Source: Epiperipatus broadwayi
Taxonomy: Eukaryota; Onychophora; Udeonychophora; Euonychophora; Peripatidae
Length of the DNA: 64,000 nt
Reading direction: 5' to 3'
Assembly: GCA_028023455.1 (NCBI GenBank)
Contig: JAQFVV010000056.1
Span: 3,720,001 to 3,784,000, forward strand
Part shown: one piece after another, positions 21,581-35,777 of the stretch
Position numbering within the stretch: position 1 is the stretch's first letter
Layout of the letters: every line of letters starts with the position of its first letter
Notes under the pieces: generated by a model
Database searches by the model: none
Told to the model about the DNA's origin: nothing
Seen by the model: the letters and a program-made list of their open reading frames with translations, nothing else
Made by a program: the position numbers and the translations under genes

Positions 21581-24018
21581 TATTTTGGTTGCCATGCTCA
21601 GATTACTTTTGTGGTCATATTAATTACTGTTATGATTCTAGTTGAAATTATATGTAGCTATAAACTTATAAACAGAATCACTAAAAAAAAAAAATCTTTT
21701 AACTGTTCAAAAGTAAAGCAAAATGGATGAGAAAGTGAAAGTAAACTTGCAGTTAACAATTTTTTGTGTTGTTTTGTTGTACTGAAAAAAAAATCCATAC
21801 TGAAGTTTTATGTTTAATAAATTTGCACTATTATATTACTTACATAAAATTATTTAGAATTAAAAAATGTTTGATAATTTATTTAATTGATCATAAAGAC
21901 TTATTATTTATCTTTAGTGAAAAAGAGATGAAAATTAGCCTGCTATACCTTATCAAAACCTAATTGCAGTAATAAAATATTCTGACATATTAATTAAGAA
22001 AAAATGTGTCTAATGCATTCTGTGTTTGCATATTGTGATCAATATTTAAGCTTTTTTTTCAGTATATTCTATGCAGATCTAAATAATGGCACTTCATATA
22101 CATATATGCTATTTGTGGCATTTTTTTTTTTTGCCATGAGATATTGCATTTTATTAAATGCTGTAACTGTTTTTTTTTTTAAATGATTTAAAACATTTTT
22201 TGATTAGTGCAATGTATTTGTGATGGCAGAGATACAAACTATTTAAATAAATATTGAAGATAAGAAACTTTTTCAGTTTATTTGTATTGCATTTTTATCT
22301 TACAAAATTTATTATTAACTATATAATCAAAATTACCCCAAATTCACAACTCAAACAGATGAGCTAAAAAAATAAACTTTAAAACATTACCAATGGTCTC
22401 ACTGCTCCAAGAAGACTTCTTAAGTGTAATGAACTGCAAAATAACTATATAAATGTATGCAATTTTGCTTACATTTTGTAAAACTGAAAATACATTTACA
22501 TTAACAATTTTAATTTGACTGAATAATTTGATTAATATTTACATTGTACACAATTTCAAATTAAATATTAAAAGTATAAGATAAAATTTTTTTTTAGTTT
22601 TATTCTGAATAACATTTTCATTGTTGTTCATTTCTGTATTTTCTATAATCTACAGCTATTCTGAAATAGATTGAGAAGTTTTAAAATTCAGCAAATAAGT
22701 TAAGTGTTATTTTTAATTTGGATTTAATCATTTTTGATTATACAAAGTTCATTATTATAAAATCATTTTTCTTTTCAAAATAACAATTACGATAGCTAAA
22801 TTACATTATGATGACCATAATTTTTGCCACAAACAAAGTATAGTTAGTAAAAAATTTAATCCATAAAAGTGAGTAAATATAATGTACACTTTTTAAGATA
22901 ATGTACATATTTTAAAATGTAGTACTATATCAATACAATTGGTTGTTTTACATCATTAAAATAAGATTTTGATTATGTATTATACTGAATGAAACACTTT
23001 TTTTTCTATCAGTCCCATATAGTTATATGAATTGGATAGCTGGGTTTGAAGACATGTAGGTGTCTGAAAATTTCAGATTTCCCACTCAATAGATAACTTT
23101 TAGATAAATGCTGGCTTTGGGTTGGTATTTTTAGATCTAGTGTTTGAACCTATCCTGGCATCTCTCTGAGGAGTGCCAAAGCACAAAACCATGGTCTTCT
23201 GGCTAAGCATTTATCACAAAGCTTGTTGATGAATTGAAAATCCTCAATGTTTATAACTTACAAGCTTAAGAGAATAGGGTCATGTGATCTATGATTCTTA
23301 TTTTGACTCCTTTTTTTTTTCATTTGCTTAGGGTACATCATTAATAAAGTACTGATTATCTTTGCAAGGATGCTTGATGAAAATTAAATAAAATGCTGTA
23401 CTGTACATTCATTAAACATATTTATGTTTATAATCAAAATATTGTATACATCACTAATATTGTATACTGTATTGTATATGATGAATAAACTTTGTACTGT
23501 ACAATTTCAGCATAAAAGTAACTATATTCATTTTAAAAGACATAACATTAATAACTACACTATAACCTCATCAGTTTTATAGGATTGTTATAATGAATAA
23601 TCAATTGTAAATCAAAAGAATGGGTACAAATTGATGATAATCGCTATTGTAAATCCTCACATAAAGGATGAGCACTAAGTGGGGTATATATGTATTCTCT
23701 TTTATTCATGATTCACTATCCACAGTTTGAGTATAGCCAAGTCTATAAACTATTAAATAAAAGATTAGAAATTTATAAATATAAATTCATAAAACTGATA
23801 TCTATTTGCCAGTATGAAAAGCATTGTGAATTCAGTTACTTTTTTATCTCACATATTGAGTAGTCAGTCACCTGATTGATATTAAAGTGAAAATATTATT
23901 TTATGTCATATTGGTGCTGTGAATTATTGACTAACATTTTTGTTTAAAATGACCATAAAGTCATAAAATTAGTGTTGATCATAATTTCATCAAGGTTAAA
24001 AAAAGCTGCAGAGTGCTT
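21581..24018. other. DNA between the 147-bp inverted arms, no coding content
   Basis: AT-rich, with no ORF over 65 codons that looks real and no transposase motif. Somewhat more complex sequence at 23015-23260 (gaagacatgtaggtgtctg, then cctatcctggcatctctctg) may be an old repeat. Confidence 0.4.
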
Positions 24019-24165
24019 TCTTTATATAAAATGTAGGTAATTGATGTAACAGCAAAAGGAAAAATGAATCAGTAATACGTATATGTAAATGTTTTATCTT
24101 TGATGTTATTGCTGTATTGTCTTTTTATAATTGCATAATTATATTTTTGTGTTATTTTTGTTAAT
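24019..24165. repeat. Long inverted repeat, right arm
   Basis: Reverse complement of 21434-21580. Identity drops sharply on the inner side (after ctttata) and less sharply on the outer side, where short similarities (acagatgtc) persist. Either terminal repeats of a 2.7-kb non-autonomous transposon, or two opposed copies of one short repeat. Confidence 0.8.
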
Positions 24166-27100
24166 ATCATAATGTGTGTAATTTTAAACTAAATTGCATT
24201 ATAGACATCTGTTTATATGATAACCATGTATATATGCAAGATTCACTATTATCCATGGATTCACATAATCACATTAGGTTGGGAATTAAAATGCTTTACA
24301 TATGGTAAGCACTGATTACTCAAGCTTACAATAGATGTTAGTGGGTGCTAAAGCAGAGAAAGAACTGATTATATATATTGTTGTAATGGTCATATTTGTA
24401 CATTCACTCAACAAAATACAGAGTTCTGGAAAATTATCCCAAAGCTGATCAAGATGAGTTGTTGAGACCTCAAATCAGATTGCACTTCAGTTCCTTCACC
24501 AAAGTTCTGTGATTTACTACCCTATGGATCACATATATGAGATTACACTCACTCTCCTTTAATTCTCAAGCCAGAAGTAGAACAGGGTGGAATATGAGAC
24601 TCAGGGACTGATTAATAAATTAGCAATTAATTAAAGAAACATTCACCTATGACTTACTGAGATAATGCATATATTAATAATACTAAAACAGAATAAATTT
24701 GGATATCATTTGGAATGGACTGTGAATAATACACTAAACATTATTATAAATTTAATATCTTTAATTATTAAAATATAAGTTAATTAATACAGAATGAACA
24801 GAAGTGCATTGTGACTTTTACAGTCGCAGGTGTCTTACAGTGATGAACTGAGTTAATTACAAGGGTCTCATCTTTATGATGCACTTTAATAATTTAATTC
24901 TATAGTTTATTACAATTAAAATCTGCAGTTTATAATCATGCCTGAATATGTTATGGTATCTATTCTAGGTTTGCGATGAGTTAAATTTTACAAGAATGAT
25001 AAATGATAAAATATTACATATTTTATAGCAATACATAATGAGCAATAATATGCTCCCTATGCAGATTATTAAATAAACTAGATATTGTGTTCTGATCAGT
25101 ACTGAACTGAATAATCATATGGAGGAATGAACTGGTGATTGTAGTGAAGCTTCTGATACTACGGTGCTACATTAACTAAATAAGAGTTGTGACACTAATG
25201 CGGTTTCCTTAGACCATATGACTTGCTATCATAATATGAACCTTTGTTTGGATGATCACAGCAGTTTTACAAATTGGTTTCTGGACCCTCATGTTCCAGT
25301 TTTAAGGAGGTTGTCTTAATTAAAATAATGGTTTGGCATTTCACTATGAGCCCATTTTACAAAGAAAACCTAGTAAGGAGTATTTCACATGTTATGCTTT
25401 GTAAAAACACATTCATAATGCTTACTAAAATATTAATTATTAAAATTAAAAGTAATGTGCAATATACTATAGTTTCATTCTGTGAAACTATCTTATCCAG
25501 TTCTCTAGTTAGCATACGTAAAACATGCAAAGACGGTTCATTAAAGCAAACTAATTTAAAGACTAAATCTGGATAGTTTATATAACCAACAAAGGAGGAG
25601 AAAAGCATATTTCAGTCTTACTTAACTATTATTAATATGCTTTAGAAATATCATCCTTGCCATCATTTAACTAAACTTATTTTATTATTATGCAAACCTT
25701 AACGACAATCTAAAACATATTAGTCTAACTAAACATACATATATAAGACTAGGTTTCAAAATGGAGAGTTACATTTGCTAAAAGCAACATAAATAAATTA
25801 CAAGAAAGCTTCTAATCATCTCTCTGAAATTACTAATATTATTAATCTCTGTTTTGAATTATGGCATATCATAATATCAGTGAAATAAACAAAATAATAT
25901 AAAGGAGAATAGGCATGACCACAGATTAGAAAAGTACAGATATAATAACTGAATACAGTTATATTTAGAATAATTATTTTAATTATAATTATTCATTTAG
26001 TAGACAAGATTGTTACAGTTATTATTTAATTAAAGTTACATAAGTTTATTACATAATTTAGTTTATTTTACTGAGAAATTATTCACATATGTTCAATAAA
26101 GATAGCTAGCTTTAGAAACTTATTAGAATTTAATTTTAGATTTATTTAGAGAGCTCTGTTGGAAGAAATATTACCAATAATCTTCTAGCTGAGGCATCTG
26201 GTGTGTAGTGGTCTTGTTACTTCTCTAGGCAAACTGTTCTCTGATGTCTTCTGGCAGGTTTCTGGTTTTGAACTCTCCATTCTAAAAGCAAATTTGGTGG
26301 CCTTTTAGCCATTCATTTTCATATCCAAAACAGGTGTAGCTCCTGGCATCAAATGCTTGATTTATTAAGAGAGTGAATTTTCAGTGCTAAAATTTGGTTT
26401 TTTTTATATTAACTCTTCAATACCCCCTCCCCCGCGCAAAATCCATTAACTTGTTTACAGTTTTAATCTTTAAATTTAACATAGTTTTATTACTTTTAAA
26501 ATTCAGTGTTAAGATTTTAGAAAAGACAAAAACAAAATTTAAATAAATAGTAAAATAGTGCAGGTTGAGTGATTTTGCTTTGTCCTAAAATTTTCTTTTA
26601 AACCTATTTTAAAATCTGTTCTTGGTTCCCACACAAATTTAACCAGGTGCATATTTTCCAAGAAACATGCAATTTTTTAAAACATTTAAGTTGCGTAAAT
26701 ATTCTGTTATATATGTATCTTGGTCACTTCTAGAATTGAAATTATATGCAAGTTTTTAGTTAATAATAAATAAATTTATACATTTTTATTTTAAAGATTT
26801 ATAACCAGTAATTTAATTTTAATGCTAACAAACAGTTTTGCATTGCAGCTTCCTCACACACACACACACACACATATATATATAAATCTTCATACATATA
26901 CAATGATGCCTACATAAATATGCATTTAATTTAAAATATACAAATATACATATATATACAAGTACATACATTAATATCTAATGTGTAATATCCACAACCT
27001 TGAGAAATCATGCAACTCACTGGGGAATATGCAGGGATAGTAGTAGTAATTTGTAAATGATGATCAGATCTTAATAAGTTTTCCAAAACGAAACTTTCTA

Positions 27101-27417
27101 GTTAGGAGATTCACACCTGAGAGTTTTTTTATTTTATTTTATTGAAAATATTTAGGTTATTCATTATTATTATCATATTGGTTAATACCAACATATAATT
27201 GAATTGAATTATTTTATTTAAATTTTATTAACCATTCAACTTTCACCATATATTTATTTAAATCAAAACTTGCCATTTGTATATCTTTGGTTCATGGTTC
27301 AAACCCATTTATCATCTATATTTACCATGGTACAGGTACTATTGCAATATGTAAATAGGTAAATAAACTCCACACAACTATGTAAATAATATTAGTAAAT
27401 CTTATGCCTCTATAGAA
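24166..27417. other. AT-rich non-coding stretch
   Basis: No supportable gene. 24311-24345 resembles 1453-1500. A (CA)n/(TA)n microsatellite lies at about 26855-26884. Less AT-rich pieces at 25110-25240 and 26160-26360 are probably old repeats that I do not recognise. Confidence 0.45.
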
Positions 27418-27792
27418 ATTTTCATGGCAAAAACCCTTTCTTGCTGGACATATATTTCTATCAATGATGAATATTATCATAAACTTTAGAAATTTGTTTA
27501 GATTTCAACAAATATAGAAATGCAAATTTAACATCTTGATGCTCAATTTGATTATTGATTTAGTATTAATTTAACTTAATATTGATATTCAAGGCAAAAC
27601 TTTTAGCCAGACTCATTTGAAATTTGTTTTATACTAAAAATGTCCTATTTAGAAATGTTCACAATATTTCACATTATATTGTTTGATAAAAAAATAACCA
27701 TTCTCATGATGGACATATATTTCTATCAATAGTCAAGATCATCACCAGTTTTGAAAATTTGTTGAGATCCTACTAGACATAAAAAGAAATTG
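27418..27792 (+). repeat. Diverged direct repeat, two copies
   Basis: About 100 bp at 27418-27530 recurs at 27690-27792. The most conserved piece is tggacatatatttctatcaa, followed by a shared aaatttgtt-agat block. The copies are about 270 bp apart, head to tail. Confidence 0.55.
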
Positions 27793-30585
27793 GTTGTTTT
27801 TTTGTCAGTCCTTGCTGCTTGAAAGATTCTGAAAATGTGTATAGAGAGGTTGAGTAATAATTAACATTAATAATGTTTTTTTACATAGTAATACATGGGT
27901 CTTTATACCATATATATATTAAATAAATGATTTTTGGGATGAAATATATATATATTCTTATTATTAGTATTATCTTGATAGTTGTCTGAATACCATCTGC
28001 TATCTTTCAAACATGCTTTGCAATATTTCTGAATGATTTTTACTGCTAAGAATATGAATGGTGCAATCCAGATGAAACATCAGTATAATTCTATATTAAT
28101 GCCAGACAAATGAATATGGGCAGATCTAAATGTCTGTTTATAGTAAATATTGAAATGACATGATTGAGAAGTGAATATAATAGTAAATAATGAATGCAAT
28201 CAGAAAGAGCAAAACAAAGAATATTGAGCTAATCATTATCAAGCTAATGCCAGTCATGATTAATATTTTTGATCCATGCAATACAAAGTGCGAAAATAAC
28301 TATAAAATTAATCATACATCAAAAAGTTCTGGGATCATTACATAAATACTGTTCATCACACATACTCTGGGTTATAAGTACCATAAATATATTGGCCAAC
28401 AATAACTTAGTTGTTATTATCATAAGAAATATAAATAAAGTATATGGACTTTAAAGATAATCTTTGTGCCATTCCAAAACTCATATAACACTATGCCTCA
28501 TGGTTAGCATTATTGGCATTAACTGATGATGATTAGCCTAAGATTTTTAGTTTACCATTTTTAAATCCAATCATAAAAAATGATTGTTATAATTATTTGA
28601 TGCTAATACTCTGTTTATTGTTTATATTTAATTATAAGTAATTCTGATATGATGATTCTTTGCTTTGCTTTCTCTGATTACATTTATTTTTTATTACCAT
28701 ACTCACTCTTTACCTATATATATATATATAATGGAGAAAAGTTATTTAGTCTCAAGAAAATGTCAATTATTAGTAATAGATAGTTTCCTGATAGCATCAC
28801 AAGCTAAATTTATCTCTGTTTTCATAGATGTAATCTCTCCTTATGTCTATTCTTTGTTATAATAACAATACATGAAAAATATTTAATTCAACATACTTAT
28901 ACTATTTTTTGTACTGATATTTATTTAATTGATTTATTTCTTGTTATTAATTGCAATACTTGAGTTAAGAAATTTGATAGCTAAATTGGAAGTATTTTGA
29001 CTTTCAAATGAATCTCTTTGATTTTAATTTAACAGATTTTTATTTTCTTCAGCTAGGTAATAGGAAAATCTGCAAATTGAAATTTGTTTTGAAATTTCAA
29101 ACTCATTAAATGGATGTTGTGTTTCAGCAAAAAAAAAAAAAAAAAAAAGGTAAATAAATAAATTTTGCAGCCAATTAAATACAAATATATTTTATTTAAT
29201 TTTTAAAAATATTTATTGATACTTTTTATCATAAACTGCATATAAAAACTTTTTTTTTAAATAAATAAATAAATGTTATGTTTACTTTTTTTTTTTTTTC
29301 TGGTTTATTTAATCAGTTTAAAATTGCCATGTAACTCAGTTGAATCTTAATGGAAATTTATTAGACTTAAATACATTTTGAATGAAGAAGATTCAAAATT
29401 AAATTTCCTCCTTGTAAACTTGTTTTACATAAATTTGAATTTAGATGTGTGTAATCTCTTGATTAGTGTTTATTTATGATAGAATGTAAGAGTAATTTAG
29501 ATGAGGGTATTAAAAGTGTTCTAAAGAAAACTCTTAGGATGTTTTTTTTTTTTGTTTTTAATTGCTTTTTTGAAATTTAAAGTAAAAGTAAAAAAAAAAA
29601 AAATCTTTAAAAAAATTTCTATATACAAACAACTAGATTAAAAAAAAAGCTACCAAAAAAATAAAAACGCTTCTAAAAGTCCCAAAAAAATAGAAAGGTA
29701 ATTTAAGGCTTCAGAACTTACAATACTATAATAGTTTTCACATTAGTGGCAAAAGTCTGTACTATATTAAAATCCTACTTTTGTTTTATAGTCAATGCAC
29801 CAACACACATCTGACCAACCCAGATTCTTTTGGTATTTTTATCTCCCCTATAAAATAGAGTAGCTATATATATACTCATTTACTAACCAATAATGGGAGG
29901 ACTGACTGGGATGGCTATACATGCTTTGAAATTCTCTGACATTTAAAAAAAACCTCATCTAAATTCAAATTCCAGGTTATAATTATAATAGTGATTACAC
30001 CAACTGCTACATCTTGAAGTTTTTATTACTAAAATTAAATAACATTAAATTATAGATTCTGGACCCTTAGAAATATGATTTCCTTGATCCTGTTTACCAA
30101 AATTAAAGCCAATATCATATTATTATTATTTATATTTTTAAATTTCATTACTAGTGTATTAAAAATAACCTAACTCAAATTAATGTGTAATATTATTCCA
30201 TAGCTATAATAAGTAAATAACTCATCTATCAACCAATTATTTAGTACTGAACTGAGCTGTTTATTATTGATTGGCTCCCTAAAAAAACATTATATTTATG
30301 TGTTGAAAAAATTTCCCAAGATTCATTTTGACAAATTGCAGGTCTTGAGACTATATGATATTTAGGCAATTATTATATCGTGAAAGCCTTTTAGATTGAA
30401 AATTGATTAGACATTATTATAAGTGATCATTCTTGTTTAATATCCTGTGTGGTTAGATGCAGTTTGTAAAATGTCAAACTCGAGAACTTAAAGAAATGGT
30501 GATCATGTGATATTAACTTAAAGTCTTCTGATCACAGCCAGAAGATGCTCTAACTTTTTATGGACTTTCTAAGTAATAAATTTAT
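27793..30585. other. AT-rich non-coding stretch
   Basis: Microsatellites and homopolymers (A20 near 29129, T14 near 29287). No gene or named repeat. Confidence 0.45.
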
Positions 30586-31644
30586 TTGATTATTATTTTT
30601 ATTACTATTATCATTGTTACAGATAAATGTTCCTCTCGCCGATTAGTTCTTTCTTATAGGAATTTTATAAACTGTCTGAATTGTAATGACAATTTTCATT
30701 TTAAATTTAGTACTGTAAATAAAAAGACATTTAAAAATATGCCATCACAAATAAAACATTTTGGAGGTACAAAAATTGCAGAGCAGAAACTAATTTAGAT
30801 ATGAGTTTAAAGGATGGATCTAGTTCTGATTCCCTATCTAAGTTCTTACATAAGAATTCTATTTTTGAATTACTTCAGATAAATAGAAAACATGATATGC
30901 TTTCTATTTCCCAAATTAATATTGATTAATTATGTCAGTATTTTATTAAACTTAGTTTAAAACTTGATCTAGTTCAAAATAATATAAAAAAATTGATGAG
31001 TGAATTTAATAAAATACAATAAAAAATAAAATACAGGATTCTTTGTTAATTAGTTTATAAAAAGAAATTTTTTATTTGAAGCAGCAAATATTTGTAAACA
31101 ATATTGAAATTGTTGATATTTAATATGCAGAGATGAAAGTTTATTTAATATTGCAGAAAACAGCTAAAAATTAGAATCTATATATAGATTTAAATATGGA
31201 GGTAGATTTAGGTCTATAATAAAAATTAACTTTGTTCATAAAATGATTAGAGATTTATTTTTGACTGGCAGTAAAAGAAATAATTTATATCTATCTGATC
31301 TTATTTGGAAAACATGTACAGTGGTTAAAGAAAATAACAATTGATTCGTTATGATCAAAGATAGCAAAATTTAGTTGAGGAAGTAATATACAATAGATAG
31401 AGCTATTAAAATTGGTTCTGAATTTGAATTGCTTAAATAGTTATATAGAACTGAAACCAATTCAGTTTTCAGGAAAGTTAACTTAGATTGAAAACATTCA
31501 CATATTTTTCAAATTACTCTTAATAACTTGGCAGTGAAACAGAAAGGAAATGATGATTGTCAGAGGAAAGTTATATTAAGAAAGGTCCAGCTATTGGTCC
31601 AAAATTTAAATTCTCTGCACTGATGAAAGCCCTAAGCTTGAAAC
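30586..31644 (+). mobile_element. Decayed coding relic ending in a hammerhead-like core
   Basis: The plus strand shows successive coding-like blocks broken by stops and frame changes: SSRRLVLSYRNFINCLNC; then KDGSSSDSLSKFLHKNSIF and ELLQINRKHDMLS; then KYGGRFRSIIKINFVHKMI and RDLFLTGSKRNNLYLSDL. Hydrophobic spacing and Lys/Asn-rich linkers suggest a real former protein, but I recognise no domain. The series ends at a hammerhead-like core (31620-31644). Coding relic plus terminal ribozyme motif suggests a dead retroelement, possibly Penelope-like, but no RT or GIY-YIG motif is visible. Confidence 0.35.
31620..31644 (+). ncRNA. Hammerhead-like core motif
   Basis: Reads CTGATGA (31620-31626), AAGC (31627-31630), loop CCTAA, GCTT (31636-31639), GAAAC (31640-31644): both conserved core boxes with a perfect 4-bp stem II. 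A convincing stem I and a cleavage triplet downstream are not evident, so the motif is probably incomplete or decayed. A chance match of both boxes with a paired stem between them is unlikely but possible in a 64-kb window. Confidence 0.4.
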
Positions 31645-34600
31645 TGGGTAAGGTTTATTAAACTCTATCATCTGCATCTATTATTTGCTAAACCTTACAG
31701 TAAGCAGCATAAATGTAATGAAACAAAAAGATACTTCTGAAAGCAACATTCAGTAAACTAAAGTCATGTGATGAAGTCATATGATATTTCTTTAGTTTTA
31801 TTTAAAAAGTATTTTAAAATGGAGGCTTGATATTTAATGATGTTTTAATTTTTCTTTTTTATCTTTTTGGCCCATTTTTTTCAGAAATGAGTATTTACTC
31901 AATTGATGTATTTTAGATTCAGACACTTTTTATGTAAATAACATAAAATATAAAATATGTTTTTGGTATATTAGTAATTATCAAAAGCTTTAAAAAATAG
32001 ATGCCAATAATACAGGAATCCTTTCACTAGTAGGCTTCAAATTGGTATTTTATTTAGAAAGAATCAATTCCACTTGTACTTTGAATGTATGTGCCTTTAA
32101 TGTAAAATATATATGTTCATTTCTAAAATTTCTATGTTCATCATTATTTATAATTTCTCAGTATATGACTATGTCATCACTCTTAATATTAAGGCTCTTT
32201 ATCCAATACGTATAATCTTTATTTACATAAAAATGATCTAGGTGATCATAAAATTTAAAATCTTTCTGATCATTAATAGATAATGCTACCTTGATTGGTA
32301 ATCTTACAGTTTTTGATAAGTGGGTATTATAATTTTTTTGTTTACGGTATGTGCAATTACAAAAACAAAGGGTACTCATCCTGTATTAAAAACAGCCTAC
32401 ATTTCTTATAAAAACTATTAAGCATCTGAGAAGAAAGACCATGTTTTATTCAGTCTTAAACTTAGAAGTAAAATCCAATAAACTCAGAATATTTATTTTT
32501 TACTTCAGTTAGCAGCCTATATAGGGTTATTTATAATACAAATATTCATATGGTAATAATAGTCACAATAACATGATCACAATAACAAGAACATAAAAGT
32601 TGTATATTATGAATTTGTTCTACTTGATTTCTTCAAAGTCTCAGAGAGAAATTTAAAAAAAAGTCCTATAAAAATAAAGAAGAATTCTAAATAAATGATA
32701 GTGTTCAATTTTTAAGTTATAAAATTATAAATATATGTATATATCTAATTATTCTATTTCAACATATTCAAAATATCATAGTAGATTTTTTATATGATTG
32801 TTTTTTTCATCAGTACACCACACATACATATATAATGTAGTGTAAAATGAAAATATTTTGTGGATCATAAGTTCACAGGGTGTTACAAAGTTCAGCACCA
32901 GAAATGGTAATTTACGATTAGCCAGATTCTTAGACACATTTTTTTTCTAAACAATTCTCAGTTTATCTTATGTAATTAAATATCTACACCCTTCATTTAA
33001 CAATGAAAATTAAATTTCTGAAATTCCATTCTTCAGAGATTATTCTGTTTTGTATGTAGCTGTTTGCAACCTGTTTCATTAAGTACTCAAATTACCTCAG
33101 GTTACACTGAGGAAAATTCAAATCAAGATAATTTCTCTAAGAGTGTTAAGGATCTCTTAATCAATTATTAATCTTAATAAACCTGAAGTTGTTTTATATA
33201 TTTATTTTTTTCATCCATTTTTGTGACACATGCAATTAAATCACATTACGTGTGCATCATGGGTATATTTTTATTCTGAGCAAAACTTTATAACAAAACA
33301 CCTTGATGGAATAAATATACAAAGTCTAGTGAAAATAAAATATAATGATATAACTATTAGTATTATGATTTAGATATTTTTGGTTTTCAGATTTAGAACT
33401 CATTTTAAAAAAATGGCAACAATACAATAACGTAAGAGTTAAATATGAGAGTTAAATTCATAATAAAACATCCACGGTTGTGTTGATATCATGGCCTCTG
33501 TTAAGAAAAAAATCTACACTTTTATACTTCTATTCAATACAATACTCCTTACAATATCACTTTTGATGATGATTCAAATATTTGACACAGTGCAATATGT
33601 ATGAAAATTTGAATTAATAAAGATCATATTGGATTAATCAATACACTTTGTTTTCTTTTTATGGTGCAAAAATATATCTATTTTTCAATCCTAATCTGAA
33701 CATACATTTAAGTTACTTACAAACAGAAATTTCCAAATGTTTCTGATTGTTCTAGTAGTGATATTTCAATTGTATTGTGAATGCCATGCACCACTATATT
33801 CCCTTTTTCATGGCCTAATGAATATCTAAAGATGGGTAATATGTCTTACATCCTAAAGTCAGACCTATATCAACCATTATAATTTTTGTCATTTTGCTAT
33901 TTTACAAGTTTGCACATACAGTCTTTATTATATTTTAAAAATGAGATGTTTATGCAGAATAACTGTACCATTATCCTATCTTGCTTCAAGATGTACCAAA
34001 ACTATTTTATAAACATATATACTATTTTATGAAGGGATCTTGAAAACAAAAAGATATTGCGGCCATATATTAATAATCATTGTATCATTTATAAATCAAA
34101 ATTGAAATGGAATCAACAAAACTAATATTCAACTACATGATTGAACCAAGTATTAGTGTATACAGACACAACAAATTCTTTTTATGGTTTTAATATATTA
34201 AAATAAGAAATTTGTAAACTTAACATTTTATGGAATTTTGTTTTTATAAGTTTGAAGTTTTTTTTTCTTTTCTTAAATCTAAAATTTATTAAAGTGATAT
34301 TGAAGTTTAAATGAAAGCTTGGTTACTTAAATCACTTTCATTGAGGTATGTTATTTTACAACATTCATAGTTGATAGCTTTTTTAATGTTTATATAATAT
34401 ATAAGAATTAATGAATTAGATGCAACAGTTCTACTTTATGACTATGAAATGGCAATATTTGAAAATCAATTCTCTTTTTTACTAATTGTTTTCTCTAAAC
34501 ACTTACTCAATTTTTAATTTGTTCATATATTATACAAACAAAACTTTACATGGCATTGTTATTGGATTTTTTTTTGTTATATTAGTGTATGCTTTTAAAA

Positions 34601-35097
34601 TAATCTTAAAATCTTTTTGTGGGGAGAAATCTTTATGGGGATTGTTTTTACTTTTTACAGAATTGTAACTTGCATGAAATATGTATATTTTTCTGCCATA
34701 ATTAAACTGGAAGATATAAATAAACTGTAGAATTCAAATTATTACTATGATAAATATACTTCTCTATATTCAATACTTTTTATGAACAATATCTATCCAC
34801 TATTGTAAAACATTTTCTTCTTAGTGCTCATTCTGTTTGTTTTCCAGAGTTATGCATCAACATGAATTTGATAATATTCCAGATCAATAAGTGCCTTTAA
34901 AAATTTCAAGATATTATTTGTAATATAGTTCAGTTAATCTTTAGCAAAAGCATGATAATAGAGGTAGCTATAACTTCAGAAATCTATGGATATTTGGGTC
35001 CAACAATTTTCCAATTATTTGGCATCCATGATTATGATACAATGGCTCATATAAAAACGCATGTCTGCTTAGCCTAGCTGTCTTCTAATAGTAAGTA
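31645..35097. other. AT-rich non-coding stretch
   Basis: No supportable gene or named repeat on either strand. Confidence 0.45.
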
Positions 35098-35243
35098 GAA
35101 GACATGTTATTATTATTATTTTTCGTATGTCATAGCATCGGCTGGGAGGCGAACCTGCAACAACTGTCTGCAACAAACTGCTTGCTTGCAAGGCAGCTGC
35201 GCTGATGTCTCGGTTAACAACACTTGATGAAGACATATTATTA
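35098..35243 (-). mobile_element. tRNA-derived SINE (copy 2, older) with target duplication
   Basis: SINE body 35124-35228 on the minus strand, same family as 5408-5518 but more diverged (A box TTAACCGAGACAT, B-box-like GGTTCGCCTCC). The A-rich tail contains AATAAT units. It is flanked by a 15-bp direct repeat with one mismatch: gaagacatgttatta at 35098-35112 and gaagacatattatta at 35229-35243. Confidence 0.8.
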
Positions 35244-35544
35244 ACTATGTGATTCAGACATTTTTCTTAAATCAAATTCAATATTAATTCATAGCTGATT
35301 TCATCTCTGAGTCAGAATTCCAACTAATTACATTTACTTTCTCTGCATTTTATATGACTTTGTGTTTTAAAAATACATTTACTTTTTTAAAAATGTTTTC
35401 CTTTATAACTGTTTTTCTTGATTTTTCACTTATCCATTATCTGTCATATTTCTTTTTTAATTAATTAAACTAAGAGATTTTACATAAAAATACATTGTAA
35501 AATTATCTTTTAAAAACAACAACTTGCTTCCTTTTTTTTTTTTT

Positions 35545-35684
35545 GAAAATTAATTTTTTTTTTTTTTCATATGTCATAGCATCTGCCGGGACGCGAACCC
35601 ACACCCGTCTGCAACCAACTACTTGCTTGCATGACGGCTGCGATACCTCTCGGCTAACAACGCAAGACGAAAATTAATTTTTTT
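35545..35684 (-). mobile_element. tRNA-derived SINE (copy 3, young) with perfect target duplication
   Basis: SINE body 35568-35668 on the minus strand, nearly identical to 5408-5518, with a poly(A) tail. It is flanked by an exact 16-bp duplication, gaaaattaattttttt, at 35545-35560 and 35669-35684. The exact duplication defines the whole element as about 100 bp: a tRNA-like body and tail with no unrelated body or LINE-derived 3' region. Confidence 0.88.
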
Positions 35685-35694
35685 AGACATAAAT

Positions 35695-35776
35695 TATCCA
35701 AATATCAAATTCAGTTATGTCGTTTAGAGGGTATAGCTGAATTTCTTAACATTGGAAGTGATTTGATATTTGGATA
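35695..35776. repeat. Short inverted repeat (hairpin)
   Basis: tatccaaatatcaaat near 35695-35711 pairs with atttgatatttggata near 35761-35777, separated by about 50 bp. A 16-bp perfect stem next to the SINE insertion. Confidence 0.5.
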
Positions 35777-35777
35777 T

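Noticed and set aside
28515-28540. CTGATGA followed by GATTAGCC as a hammerhead
   Set aside because: No stem II pairing and no GAAA box.
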